Shown: positions 27,475-38,559 of the stretch, piece by piece
Layout: each line of letters opens with the position of its first letter
How positions within the stretch are numbered: the stretch's first letter is position 1
Assembly (NCBI GenBank): GCA_030770425.1
Contig: JASJFT010000041.1
Span: 62,001 to 126,000, forward strand
Reading direction: 5' to 3'
Source: Darksidea phi
Lineage: Eukaryota; Ascomycota; Dothideomycetes; Pleosporales; Lentitheciaceae
Length of the DNA stretch: 64,000 bases
The notes under the pieces: generated by a model
Database searches by the model: none
What the model saw: the letters and a program-made list of their open reading frames with translations, nothing else
What the model was told of the DNA's origin: nothing
Program-made: the position numbers and the translations under genes

Positions 27475-29004
27475 GGCGAGCTAGGGACGATTGCGTAGCA
27501 CGGGGGACGGAAGCGGTTGCAGGTAGCAAACGACAGTTGGAGTCGTGGAGCAGTGTAGGGGTGGGAGAGATGGCAGGTGAGGGGAGAGGAGCAAAAGAGC
27601 GGTGTTGATGTTTGGCTTTATAGTCTGTAGGCCAAGCATACCCGACGCAACCCCCTCCACAGACAAACCCGCTCTCAGCTGCTAGCTCGCTTCCGCATTT
27701 GTTGCCCCTGCTCTGGTGGCGTAACTCTCAAACTGCTCGGCCACCCCTCCAATATTCTCCTTTGCGTTTGTCCGCTCCACTGCCAGCTCCTATTCCGTCA
27801 TATCTCGGGGAAGCTGTCTGGGACGGGAAGCTGTCCGGGACGGGGAGCCCCATGCTCGCCCGGCCAATTCCCTCGCCCCAGTTCCTGATCGCCCGCTATC
27901 GTTTGTCAATGGGCTACCGGGGCGCAGCACCTCCAAAATAGCAACGCTAGGGTTTTCCTACGCGGAATTCTTTCAGACCAACCGCTCAAAATTCTCTTCG
28001 CAATGCCACCTCCCGCGGCGGCTAGGCTCGTGATGGCGGACGGCGCCACACTGCTGTGGCTCCTGCTTGCTCTACCGCTCTGGCTGGATAATGCTTATGA
28101 ATGTGTTTCTAATTGTGGGCGGACGGCAGGCTCAACACCACGGCGAAGACGTCAGCCCAACATTTGGGGCCTAGATGTTCCTCAACTCTGGAAGTGCCAC
28201 AAGCAGAATCTTTAGCCGAGTTGCAGATAGATGAGGGGTTGTGTAACCGCTATCAGACGGTGAGAACCAGCCTGCGGTACGCCCTGCACGCTTAACTCTC
28301 AGAGTAGCGGTGCGGTGGATGTTTCCACTGCCGGGGTGGCTTGCGGTGAGCAGTGGTGGACCTATCGCGAAATGCGAACACTGAACGTGAGTTCAGCTGA
28401 GACGTCGACCTGCCCAGATATGTCCTTTGCGGCCTCGCGGCCACTGCACGCCTCATCTCGCACGATTATGAGGCTGAACGGCCACACCCCAGCCGCACTC
28501 AGCCTTACATAATAGTCAAACGCCATCATCTCTACCACCGTAGGGGCACATACCCATAGCAATCCACACTCCGAACCATGGGCCGATAAGCGCATCATCA
28601 CATGTACGGCGCAAGGCGGCTCCAGAGGGGCTCGGAGAATAGACCCACCGTCTTGGCGAACGTCGTGATGACAGGATGTTATGTACGCATAGGAAATGCA
28701 AAAAATGTTTGCCTTCATGCTCGGGGGGGAGCGATGAGCTACAGAGGATATCATCGGTCCCATGCGTTCCAGATCAACGCTGCCAACCCATATAGGCGTG
28801 AGCCTTGTAATATTTTCTAATCAATCTAGTATCGTCTCGCCCTACATTCTTCAAGACGACTGCCGAGCTGCCGAGTCTAAATGCAAACAACTCTCCTGTA
28901 ACCGGGGAACTAAACAAACAAAGATCTCCCCGCCTCCAATGCAATCGCTAAAATACGGTACAAGTACAGTAGAGAACAATTAGTGCTGCTAATTGACGAC
29001 ACTC
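27475..29004. other. Intergenic region upstream of GFA1
   Basis: 1.5 kb between the GFA1 start and the 3' end of the amino-acid transporter gene, both on the minus strand. It holds the GFA1 leader and core promoter, then sequence with frames of at most 133 codons and no family resemblance. Confidence 0.55.
27617..27622 (-). promoter_or_regulatory. Candidate TATA box for GFA1
   Basis: TATAAA on the minus strand about 145 nt before the GFA1 start codon, followed downstream by a long C/T-rich tract (about 27535-27600 as read on the minus strand) of the kind found around fungal transcription starts. Inference from position and sequence only. Confidence 0.45.
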
Positions 29005-31385
29005 TCAAGGCATCCTATCATCGCAGTAACCTCGTGGTTTGGTAGTGCCGCCGTTCACCCAGCTGTTGATGGTGAGGGTAGTCGTGTAAGCCATACCGAT
29101 GACGCCGACGATACAGACAATGACATCGATAACGCGGGCCCTTGTGGTACGTGCGACGGCCCTGTAGTGTAGCATGGGCTGTCATCTATTAGCGGAAAGG
29201 CTTGCAAAGGTACCAAGCGAAAGCCACTTACCGGATAGATGTAGACCAAAGGAATGCAGGCAAAGCTTCCAACAAGCGCAACAAACTTATCCAAATCATT
29301 CGCACCAGCCCAAGCCAATAACGCACATAAAGCCACCATGAGGAAGCGGAAAAAGTTCTTCTTCCACTTAACGTACGGATTGTACTTGCCTGTTCTGCTG
29401 AAAAGCTGCTGACTAGTTATCTCAATAGCAGGGTAGATCTGTAGTGGGGTCGAAAAGAGGATGGCAAGCGAGTAGATAAACTGCACGCCGTTGACAAACT
29501 TGTTATCCTGGGGCATATTGAGGATGATGACGGTCTTGGTCTTGGAGCCAAAGGCAGCGTAAGAGAGCGCGCCCATGCTTATGAAGATGACCGTGATGAT
29601 GATCATAACGAGACCGAGAACGTTAGGGAACTTCTTTGGGTTCTTCATGCCCGTCTGAATCGGGATGATGAGGCCGATGCCTTCGAAAGTGAATATGGCG
29701 GTTCCAATGAACAAGGTCCAGCTGTTTTTATTGAAGTTGGCAATATCCGAGATGCCACCCTGGTGGACAATGGTCAGAATATCGAAGTAATATAGGTAGA
29801 CAAGGCCAAGAAGGATGAAGACGTCTGCGAGCAACGCGAGCTTTTGAATGTTGTTGATGTTGCGATAAAGCGAGAGCGGCAAGAAGACGATCATTTGCAT
29901 TAAGATCATAGCACCGATGCTGATGTGCGTCTCACAGTCGGTTACCGCTAGAACAAAGGCCCGCAGATTCTCGGAAACGAAGACGATGTATGCAGAAGAG
30001 AAGCCCATCTGGGATATGACAAGCGAGAAGTTGATCATGTTGCGCATCCACTTTCCGTAGATGTGAAACCCCATGTCGCCAAAGGAGTGCTCCACGGCTA
30101 AACGAGTTGAGACGAGAAGCACAAAACAGAAGTAGGATAGGGCGGCCACACCAAACAGGACGACATTCGAGAACAGCATGCCGCCGTTGAGGAAAGCTCT
30201 AGGTAGGAAGAGCACGCCGGTGCCGACGAAAGACTTGAGCAACAGCAGCGCAGCACCCGTAGGAGTTCCCTTGCCGGCTTTCATAGCTTTGCGCTTCCGC
30301 CGCTTGCCTGGAGTCAAGAGAGCACTCGATTCGCCATATTCGCGTTCATCGTCGTCATCAGTATGCTCATGAGAGTCCAGCGCGTCTGAAGAGAAATATT
30401 CGTCTGGTCCCAAATCCTCGTCATCTTCCTCGAGGGATTCGCCAGCAAAGTGGCCGTAAAGAGTTAAAAACTCGAGGAAGTTATTGGTAAAGACCGCGGG
30501 TTGCTGACGTTGATTAACAGTGCCGTAACCGGAAGGCCCTGGTGCAGGTGAGGGACTCCCGGCAGCTCGGTGTATGAAGTTCCGTCGGAAACCGCCTGGC
30601 TGTCTTATCGTGTCGATGTCCAAAGTCTGGTCCTCTGGACGGGCGCGATCTGCAGCAAAGCTCTGACTCCGCTTCATCTTATGACGCTCCTCTGCCTCTT
30701 GCTGTTCGGTCCATCTGTATATCTGTCGAGTGATATCTCCGCCTTGCAGCTGCAAGCTGTTGAATTCCTCTTCAGAGTCTGATGACCCTCGTCTACCTCG
30801 GGAGACGGAGTCTGGCTCCACCATAACTCCGCGTTGTGATCTGCTAGGGGAACCATAGCGGGCAGACAGATTCGAGATTGACGGCTTCTGCGGGCCCGCC
30901 AAGTGACGACGAATAATCTCGGGGTCTTCGTAGGGCACGACGGGTGAGCGACTACGCATGTCAAAGGAGCCATAGTTGCTGGGCGGGCCGCGACCTGGAG
31001 GTGCTTCGTTTGTAGGAGATAACGGTCGCACAGGCGGCGTGCCGAAGCGAGGCGGGCTTCTGCCAAAAGACTCTTTCAACGCTGAAGAGAGTGTTGACTC
31101 GCCTGGTCCTGGCAGCGAAGACGGCGGTGCATCTCCGCGACCAGGCAATGGCGTTTCTGCTGTCGAAGGCTCTTCTGACGTGAGCTGGCCCGGTGTGGGT
31201 ATCTGCCGTACAGCTGGCGAGGCGCTGGGGAACGATGGCACGGGAGACGCCAGCCGGGCGATTGACTGTGCGCGGGGGATGGAAGCTGCTGGGGAGCTTT
31301 GTCCGGAGTCTCGAGATGAGGAAGGAACCGCTCTAGGTTTCGACGACTTGGGATGGTCATCCGCCATTGCTTTGGTATAGGACAA
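29005..31385 (-). CDS. Vacuolar amino-acid transporter, Avt3/Avt4-like (AAAP family)
   Basis: Predicted vacuolar membrane exporter of neutral amino acids. Two exons on the minus strand, 29232-31385 and 29005-29178 (53-nt intron with donor GTAAGT and acceptor GACAG), give 775 aa. Splicing is needed: the unspliced frame loses the last membrane segment. Residues 1-370 are a long polar, Ser/Pro-rich cytosolic region containing YRWTEQQEAEE and an acidic cluster (LEEDDEDLGPDEYFSSD). The Aa_trans domain starts at about 377 with GAALLLLKSFVGTGVLFLPRAF and contains roughly eleven hydrophobic segments. The long N-terminus is typical of Avt3/Avt4 rather than Avt1. An in-frame second ATG at 31367 (MADDHP) could be the true start, shortening the protein by six residues. 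The gene is divergent from the VHC1-like gene. Confidence 0.9.
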
Positions 31386-31972
31386 TGTCTTCTGCCTGCT
31401 GTGGTCCTGTCTATAAGCTTCAATAAAAGCGATGCAAAGCGTCAGATATTTCGTGTTATACGGTGACGGAAAGCCGAGCTGCCAGCCTGCTGGGTTGTTC
31501 CTTGAGCTTGCAGAATCTGCCAGCGTCGAACAGATGAAGCTTTGTCACGGAAATGCAGAACTGTATGGGCTTGAAAGAGAGTGCAAAGGCAGCAGACAGC
31601 TGCTGGAGAACAGGCTTGGGGTCATTCGTCGCTGCACGGTCGGGACGAAATGGCACGTGGGGGCGTGGGGGGTTTGGTCACATGCTGGGTCCTGCGAAAC
31701 ACCAAACGTTGTAGTGCCACGCTAAGTCACTAGGAGCTCCACCAAGAAAGCTACAAGAAGTGACGTCCCTGCGCATTCCACAGCTTCATTCTCTCTCGTC
31801 ATTTCGCGCCATGCTTGCAATTCGGCTACTTTATTTTCCAAGTCTCCATTGTGGACGCCATCTGTGAGAAGAACCCGCAGAGAAATAGTACGGGATCCGC
31901 AGGCGAGTTCCGAGACCATACAGCCACAGCCCACGCCCCGTGACGGGATATAGGTGCCCGAGGACCAAGAAC
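31386..31972. promoter_or_regulatory. Shared promoter region of two divergent transporter genes
   Basis: 587 bases separate the start codons of the Avt3/4-like gene (minus) and the VHC1-like gene (plus). Both products are predicted vacuolar membrane transporters. A TGACGT half-site (CRE/ATF-type) is visible near 31763. Frames inside are short and unconvincing. Confidence 0.5.
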
Positions 31973-34900
31973 ATGGCCGACGAGCATGGATCCCAGACAC
32001 GCAGGCGGATGCCACCGAGGAGCCATTCCACCTTTGCGACTCGCACCGCCCGGGACGAGGCTGAACAACTGAATAGACGCGGTTCCCTGCGTCCAATGCC
32101 ATCTCCAAGCGAGGAAACGCCACTTCTAGCAGAGCGTCCTGACCTCCAAGATGCTCCCGTTTACGATGAATCTGCAGAGACATCCCAAGAGCATGACCAT
32201 GGCATAGACTCACTACGCGATTGGTTTTCCAAAACCATTCGCACGCTCAGATCAAAATCTCCTGGGATTACGTCGAATAGGCCTAAGGGCAAACGGTCAT
32301 CGTCGATAGATGCCGTTAAACCTAGACCTGGTGCCCTCCCTAGGCCTGTGGGTGGCACCGGGAAGCTCGGCACATTTGCTGGCGTATTCGTACCCACCAC
32401 GCTCAATGTCTTGAGCATTCTTATGTTCTTGCGCTTCGGCTTCATCCTCGGCCAGACAGGTGTAGTGGGAATGATGGGTGAGTTAGCACCATCTTCTCGA
32501 TAGTAGATCATTAATCACAGGTAGGTATGCTCGTTGCTTGTTACGCCATCAATCTATTGACTACCATGTCCATTTCTGCCATCGCTACCAATGGAACTGT
32601 CCGCGGCGGCGGTGCCTACTATCTGATCTCACGGAGTCTTGGGCCTGAATTCGGTGGAAGCATCGGTATTGTTTTCTACCTGGGACTCGTGTTCAATACC
32701 AGTATGAATGCCGTCGGCCTTATCGACTGCTTCATCGAAAACTTTGGCGCCGAAAAGGGCGGCTGGTCGCAGTGGATGCCGGAAGGCTTCTGGTGGCAGT
32801 TTTTGTGGGCTACGCTTGTGCTGTTCATCTGCACAGCGATCTGCTTCGCCGGGAGCGGTATATTTGCCCGATGCAGTAACGGATTGCTCGTCCTTTTGCT
32901 CGTTGCTACCTTCAGCATCCCGTTGTCAGCCTTAATAGTCCGTCCTTTTTTCAACCCAAAAGAAAGAATCGACTATACCGGCCTCAGTCTTAACACCTTT
33001 CGCAAAAATCTTATGCCACAATTTAGGGGACACGCCGCCGGAAGCGTAGACAAGCGCCGCCCAAACTTCCAGGACATGTTCGGCATATTGTTCCCAGCTA
33101 CAGGAGGCATTTTTGCGTAAGTTCCGCTGTCCTGTTCATGTAACACCACTAATTGGGACACTGAAGCGGCGCGTCTATGTCTGGCGATCTCAAGCATCCC
33201 AGCAAGGCGATCCCCAAAGGTCAGATCTCAGGCATTTATGAGTTCTCGAATTGTACCCTTTGCTAAACAGAATAGGTACACTCTACGGTTTAGCGTTAAC
33301 GTTCTTTTCCTACACAGTCGTCATCCTAGCTCTGGCCGCTACAGTCACTCGTGAGTCCCTATATAATAATACGAACGTCATACAGATTGTAAGTGCTCTT
33401 TCCAGGCGCTAAGAAAGCTGAAAAGATTATCCTCAAACTGTGTTTCGTTGGTCTGAATCCGATTTTGCGGTTCTCTTACATTTCCCATATTCCGGTCCGC
33501 AGCTAATTGAGTGTTCGTAGACAAACATATCTGGCGTCGTCATTCTATTGGGCGAGTTTGCGACTTCAGCATTCTCCGTCTTGATGGGCGTTATCGGGTC
33601 TGCAAAACTCCTTCAGGCTCTTGCACGAGACTCTCTGCTCCCCGGGCTTTCGATCTTCGGCCAAGGCACAAAAAGCTCAGACGATCCGACATACGCCATC
33701 ATCATAACATACATCCTAGCTCAACTTACAATGCTCTCGGATATCAACCAAATTGCCTCCTTCATCACGATGACCTACCTCATGACCTTTCTTGTAACGA
33801 ACCTCGCTTGCTTTCTGCTGAAGATTGGGTCAGCACCGAACTTCCGACCATCCTTCCACTTTTTCAATTGGCAGACCGCTGCTGTTGGGACTGTTGTATC
33901 AGGGGCGACAATGTTCTTTGTGGATGGCGTGTACGCGTCTGCTTGCGTTGGCTTGTTAATAGTAATCTTCTTACTCATTCACTATACAACGCCTCCAAAG
34001 CCATGGGGAGATGTCAGCCAGAGTCTAATTGTAAGTGAAAACTAGCCAGAAGCGCACCAGCCTGTGAGGGTACTCTGGGCTCCTTATACTCAGAGAGCCT
34101 GCAATGGTATTGGTGAAGTCATGCACTTGGCTAACCACCTGTCTCTGGTACCTGAGTTCTATCAAGTATCCAACCAAGCTAACTGTTGTCCAGTACCACC
34201 AAGTCCGCAAGTATCTTCTACGGCTTCGTCAAGAACATGTCAAATTCTGGAGACCGCAGATTCTCTTGCTTGTCAATGATCCTCGACGACAATACAAGCT
34301 CATACAATTTTGCAACTCCCTGAAGAAAGGTGCGCTTTTCGTACTCGGCCATGTTATTGTTTCACAGGACTTCGGCGTAGCCGTGCCGGAAGCACGTCGA
34401 CAGCAACAGTCATGGACAAAATATATCGACTTTTCCAGGATCAAGGCTTTTGTCAATATTTCAATCTCCCCCACTGTAGAATGGGGTGCCAGGAATATCG
34501 TTTTGGGCGCTGGCCTCGGTGGCATGAGACCTAATATTGTTGTCATGGGTTTCTACAACTTGGGAGAACTCAGGCAATCCAAGCCACTCATCGACATCCC
34601 GTCACCTCAGCCATCTCGCCCGTCAAGCAAAGCTGCAAATTCACCTATATCGAGAAATGCGGTTCGAGCTGCAGCAAAGCGACGCCAGGCGGATCAGATA
34701 AAATTGTCTGGCTTGTTACCGACCGATGCAATGAAACCGGAGAACGCAATTGGTATCCAGAACTATGTCACCATACTAGAGGATCTTCTGTTACGGCTTC
34801 AAATCAACGTCGCTGTAGCGAAGGGGTTTCAGGATCTAGAAGTTCCCAATCCAACACCTACAAAAAAGCAAAGGGTGCTGAATCTATTCGGACTCGCGGA

Positions 34901-36572
34901 TACCGAGGACGAAGAGCCGAGTAAGAAATATATCGATCTTTGGCCGATCCAAATGTCAGCAGAAATTTCGTCTCTCGGCACCGGCGAAGACCCTTCCAAG
35001 AGGAGCGCTCTCACGACGAATTTCGATACTTACACCCTCATCCTTCAGCTCGGTTGCATTCTTCACACGGTACCGTCATGGAAGCGAGCATATAAGCTTA
35101 GAGTCGCCGTCTTCGTTGAATACGAAATCGATGTCGAGGAAGAAAGAGAAAGAGTCACCATACTGTTGAAAAGCTTGAGAATTGAGGCAGATGTCCTCGT
35201 CTTTTGGCTTGCCAGCGGCAGTCTGAAGATGTACGAGGTGATCGTTAACGGAAGGCATGCTGACGATTTCGCTCAAGCTGCAGAGGACGTCGATGACGCA
35301 CTCGAGGACGAAGGGTGGTGGGAAGAGATCCAGAAATTGCGGAAGCCAGAAAACATGAGCGCTAGCCAGGAGTTTGCCCAAGCGAGTGACCTTTTAGAGG
35401 CTGTTACAAGTTGGCCCACCTCCTCGTTCCAACATGGTCGCAGAGAGTCCAAACCCAAACGATTCGCAGAACTGAAGAAGCTACTGAGGCGGACAAAGCG
35501 CAAAACATCCGTCAGCAATTTAGGAGAGATCGGCGCCACCATTAACATGCAGGCTCAACGAGCGAACATCCTATCCGACAGGGAGTCTTCGTCGAGTGAC
35601 TGCGCCGGCGACAACGAAGACGACGACGAAGAAGCGATTGCCACTGAGAGCGAAGTGGATGCAAGCGAAAACGGCCTTGGTGATTACGATCTGGATGCTT
35701 CAGATGACGATAGTGAGGGCCGCATTACTCCAGCCCACAGATCTAAAAACGCCAGTGCTGCCAGTGGTATACCATTCATATCCAATCGGCTGAATCTGCG
35801 AAGAACCCTGTGGAAAGGCTCATCTGAGCACGAGAACAGACCAACAACCGATTCCGTCACCCCGCTGAAACCGCATCCGAACACCATTTCATCCGATACA
35901 GCTATCCTAACAACATCAAAAGGAAACAAGCCAAGCATAGTAGACTCCTCAAAGAGTCAGCTGTCTCCTTCGTCACGGACGAAAACTGTCCGGCCACCAC
36001 CCATCAGGCACCAGTCGCTACCCAAATTCACTTCGGACCCTACGCCGCGCACCGCTGTAGCAGTCGATGAAGAAATGGCAGGACGCTCGATAATGTTCGT
36101 CGATTCACCTTCACCCTCTGCCACAAGGGAGAAATATCCGGTCACTTCGTCTCCAGTCCCACCATCTCAACTCGCAGCCGCATCGTCATCCACCGCCCCT
36201 GTAACTTCAAGCTCCCTCCCAAAAGCCATACTGTCCATCTCCTCATTCACTACCGCCATCGGTTCTCCCTCGGCCGTTAACCCCCAAACGCAAAAGACAC
36301 AAGCATCAGGCTTCCCCCTCCAATCCGCCATCCCTCTCTCCTTCAACGACCTTCCATGCCGCGCCCAACACCTTATCCTCAACGAGCTCATACGCCAAAA
36401 CTCCGACGATACGGCCGTTGTCTTCACCACGTTACCGAGTCCAGTGGAAGGTACCGGGGAGAGCGAGACCGAGAGTGTCAAGTTCATCAGTGATTTGGAG
36501 GTTCTTTGCCAGGGTTTGCCGCCGTGTTTGCTGGTGCATAGTAATAGCATGACTGTTACTATGAATCTGTAG
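31973..36572 (+). CDS. VHC1: Cation-chloride cotransporter of the vacuole, Vhc1-like (SLC12 family)
   Basis: Electroneutral K+/Cl- symporter family, with yeast Vhc1 (YBR235W) at the vacuole as the nearest relative. I read six exons: 31973-32477, 32525-33116, 33167-33219, 33276-33388, 33521-34030 and 34194-36572, giving 1383 aa, with all phases consistent. A polar N-terminus (1-130) is followed by the permease core from KLGTFAGVFVPT (131), with TNGTVRGGGAYY in membrane segment 3 and GASMSGDLKHPSKAIPKG restored across intron 2. The junction at intron 5 restores SLI-YHQVRKYLLRLRQEH, the start of the cytosolic C-terminal domain. That domain contains a disordered Ser/acid-rich insert (about 1050-1290) before the conserved end (LLVHSNSMTVTMNL). 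Exon 3 is only 53 nt. Introns 4 and 5 (132 and 163 nt) are much longer than the rest. Confidence 0.93.
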
Positions 36573-36702
36573 GGAGTGTTCGGGATGATGGGATGTGACT
36601 TATCACTTGAACAAATGCCACGTATATATAAACATATCTGCAAGTGTTTGCAATTACAGTCGCTTACGCTGCGATGCCGCGATCTGGTATCGTTGGTCTA
36701 GT

Positions 36703-38250
36703 TTACTCGCTATCCTCCCCACTTGTGGACCCATCACTCTTCTCAATCGGCACTCCTTCTTCCTCTTCGCCTGCTTCCTCAGGTTTGCCCGTCATCTCAA
36801 ATGCTTTCAAGCACGTAATTCTCGTCCCGGTTGAATACGTGCCTAGCAGCTTCCCTATCTGTCTCGCTGTGAAGCCCTTGCCCTTATCCATCTCTACACT
36901 GTCCTTCAAATCATCCGTACCTAATCTCCAAATGCGGACTGTGCCGTCACTGCTGCCGGTGAAAACTAAGAAGGTTATTAAGTCGGTGTTCGACAGGCGT
37001 AGTAATTCAAAGTCCTTCACTCGTCCAGTGAACCCAGCTGCGGGACCGCCGATTTGCGCTATCAGATTGCTAGGGGGGATATCGTCTTCTTTTGCATTTT
37101 CGTCGGAGGGTACGGTGGTGAAATTCGTGTCGTAGAGCATGATGCGACCATCTTCGGTTGAAATCAACAATATTCCAGGGTGCGAGTCCGACGGTAAGTA
37201 GTGCATTTGATGGACCTTCGTCCTCGGGGTAGGTAAAATTTTCGCCTTCGGTTTGCAGTCGATACCGAAGATGACGACTCCGCGTTCAAATGCGACCGCA
37301 AATTCGTCACCCTCCTTATCCCACACCACTGCCCTGCCTTCGCCGCTACCGAACCGCCCTTCTCCGACTGATGACAGGATTTCTCTGCCGAAGTTAAGCA
37401 CGCCAGCTTTCTTTCCTGTGACGAGATTCCATAGGCGCATGCATTTCTCTCCTTTGCTAACACTGACCATGAGCTTCATGCTGGGGTGGACGGCGAAGTC
37501 GTTGATACCTGCGGGGACCTCGCCGGGCGCAGCGGTGTCGCCGCTAGGCCGGCCTTGTGGTTTCGGGATGGGCGCTTTGATGGTGGAGAGGGGTGTCCAG
37601 TCGCGTGTTCGCGTGATGGTGATTGTGCTGTCCTCCGCTGAACTTAACAACTTGCTTCGGGTAGGGAAGTATAACGCTGTAACGCTAGACGAGTGGTGGA
37701 GAAGGGAGCCCAACTCCTTGTTCTTGGAGTTCTCAGTGATGGATGTGCCATGCAGGGATGGTAGTTGCGATTTCGATTTTGAAGGTATTGGGGGTGCGGT
37801 GGAGAGGGAGTAGAGGTTTATACGCTCATCGGTACTTCCGGTAGCGAGGATGACTTTCGAGGATTCGTCTGAAGGCGGCGAGAGTGCGAGACAGCGGATC
37901 GCCGACGTGTGGGCATTGAATAGGAAGGTGTCCGAGAATGTAATCGGAGAAGGGTCTTCCTCTGGGACATCCTCGTGACCCGTGACCAGGCTCTGTGGGA
38001 TGGCTGCGACGAAGCCGTGGAGGACCCTTTCGTATGAGCCCGTGATAATCTGAAATGTGGTCGTCTCAACGTCCCCTCCGTTTGCTGTCGGAACTGCCGG
38101 CGCCGTGCTCTCTGCACCTTCCTTGCTCTTACTTGCTGGTATCTCTTCCCGGACAGCCTGCTTCGGCGTTGATGCAGCCTCCTCTTTTCGGCTCTTCAAA
38201 GCCTTTGCCGCCCGCGCACGCCCAACATTCTCCCTCTTTCTTTTCAGCAT
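36703..38250 (-). CDS. MAK11: WD40 protein for 60S ribosome assembly, Mak11/PAK1IP1-like
   Basis: Nucleolar WD-repeat protein needed for 60S subunit biogenesis. Single exon of 515 aa. The basic start (MLKRKRENVGRARAAKALKSRK) looks like a nucleolar signal. The conserved Mak11 opening FQIITGSYERVLHGF follows, then WD-like repeats: FNAHTSAIRCLALSP, LLHHSSSVTALYFP, INDFAVHPSMKLMVSVSKGEKCMRLWNL, VKDFELLRLS and FTGSSDGTVRIWRL. It ends with an acidic tail after the last repeat. I chose the ATG at 38250; the frame opens 29 codons earlier at 38337, but those residues are cysteine-rich and unlike the family. Its 3' end faces that of the VHC1-like gene, 130 bases away, and it is divergent from VID21 across 309 bases. 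Confidence 0.9.
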   Translation of the reverse strand: MLKRKRENVGRARAAKALKSRKEEAASTPKQAVREEIPASKSKEGAESTAPAVPTANGGDVETTTFQIITGSYERVLHGFVAAIPQSLVTGHEDVPEEDPSPITFSDTFLFNAHTSAIRCLALSPPSDESSKVILATGSTDERINLYSLSTAPPIPSKSKSQLPSLHGTSITENSKNKELGSLLHHSSSVTALYFPTRSKLLSSAEDSTITITRTRDWTPLSTIKAPIPKPQGRPSGDTAAPGEVPAGINDFAVHPSMKLMVSVSKGEKCMRLWNLVTGKKAGVLNFGREILSSVGEGRFGSGEGRAVVWDKEGDEFAVAFERGVVIFGIDCKPKAKILPTPRTKVHQMHYLPSDSHPGILLISTEDGRIMLYDTNFTTVPSDENAKEDDIPPSNLIAQIGGPAAGFTGRVKDFELLRLSNTDLITFLVFTGSSDGTVRIWRLGTDDLKDSVEMDKGKGFTARQIGKLLGTYSTGTRITCLKAFEMTGKPEEAGEEEEGVPIEKSDGSTSGEDSE

Positions 38251-38559
38251 AATCTCTGGTTCGCAAAAGTGTCGCGGTAGGAAAAGTGCAGAACGGGCAC
38301 TGCAGCAACACGAAATTTCGAGGAAATTCTGCCGCAACTAGGCCATATCCGGCATAGCGTCGACCTTATCGAAGCGGGCGGTGAAGGTGCAACCCAGCGC
38401 CTCTCCTTCTCTCACGACTCTTGCGCCCGCCCAAAGACGACCCCATCAGAGTATCGCCAGCCCATATACCATCAACGAATACGCCCCAACACCCCGAAAT
38501 CCATCACATTGGCGGCACTCGTTGAAAACGGATGTCGGCCACCGATTGTCGGTCCTCAT
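38251..38559. promoter_or_regulatory. Bidirectional promoter between MAK11 and VID21
   Basis: 309 bases between divergent start codons (MAK11 minus, VID21 plus). Upstream regulatory sequence for both genes must lie here or in flanking transcribed DNA. A near-palindromic CGAAATTTCG lies at about 38311-38320. No clear TATA box is seen. Confidence 0.6.
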
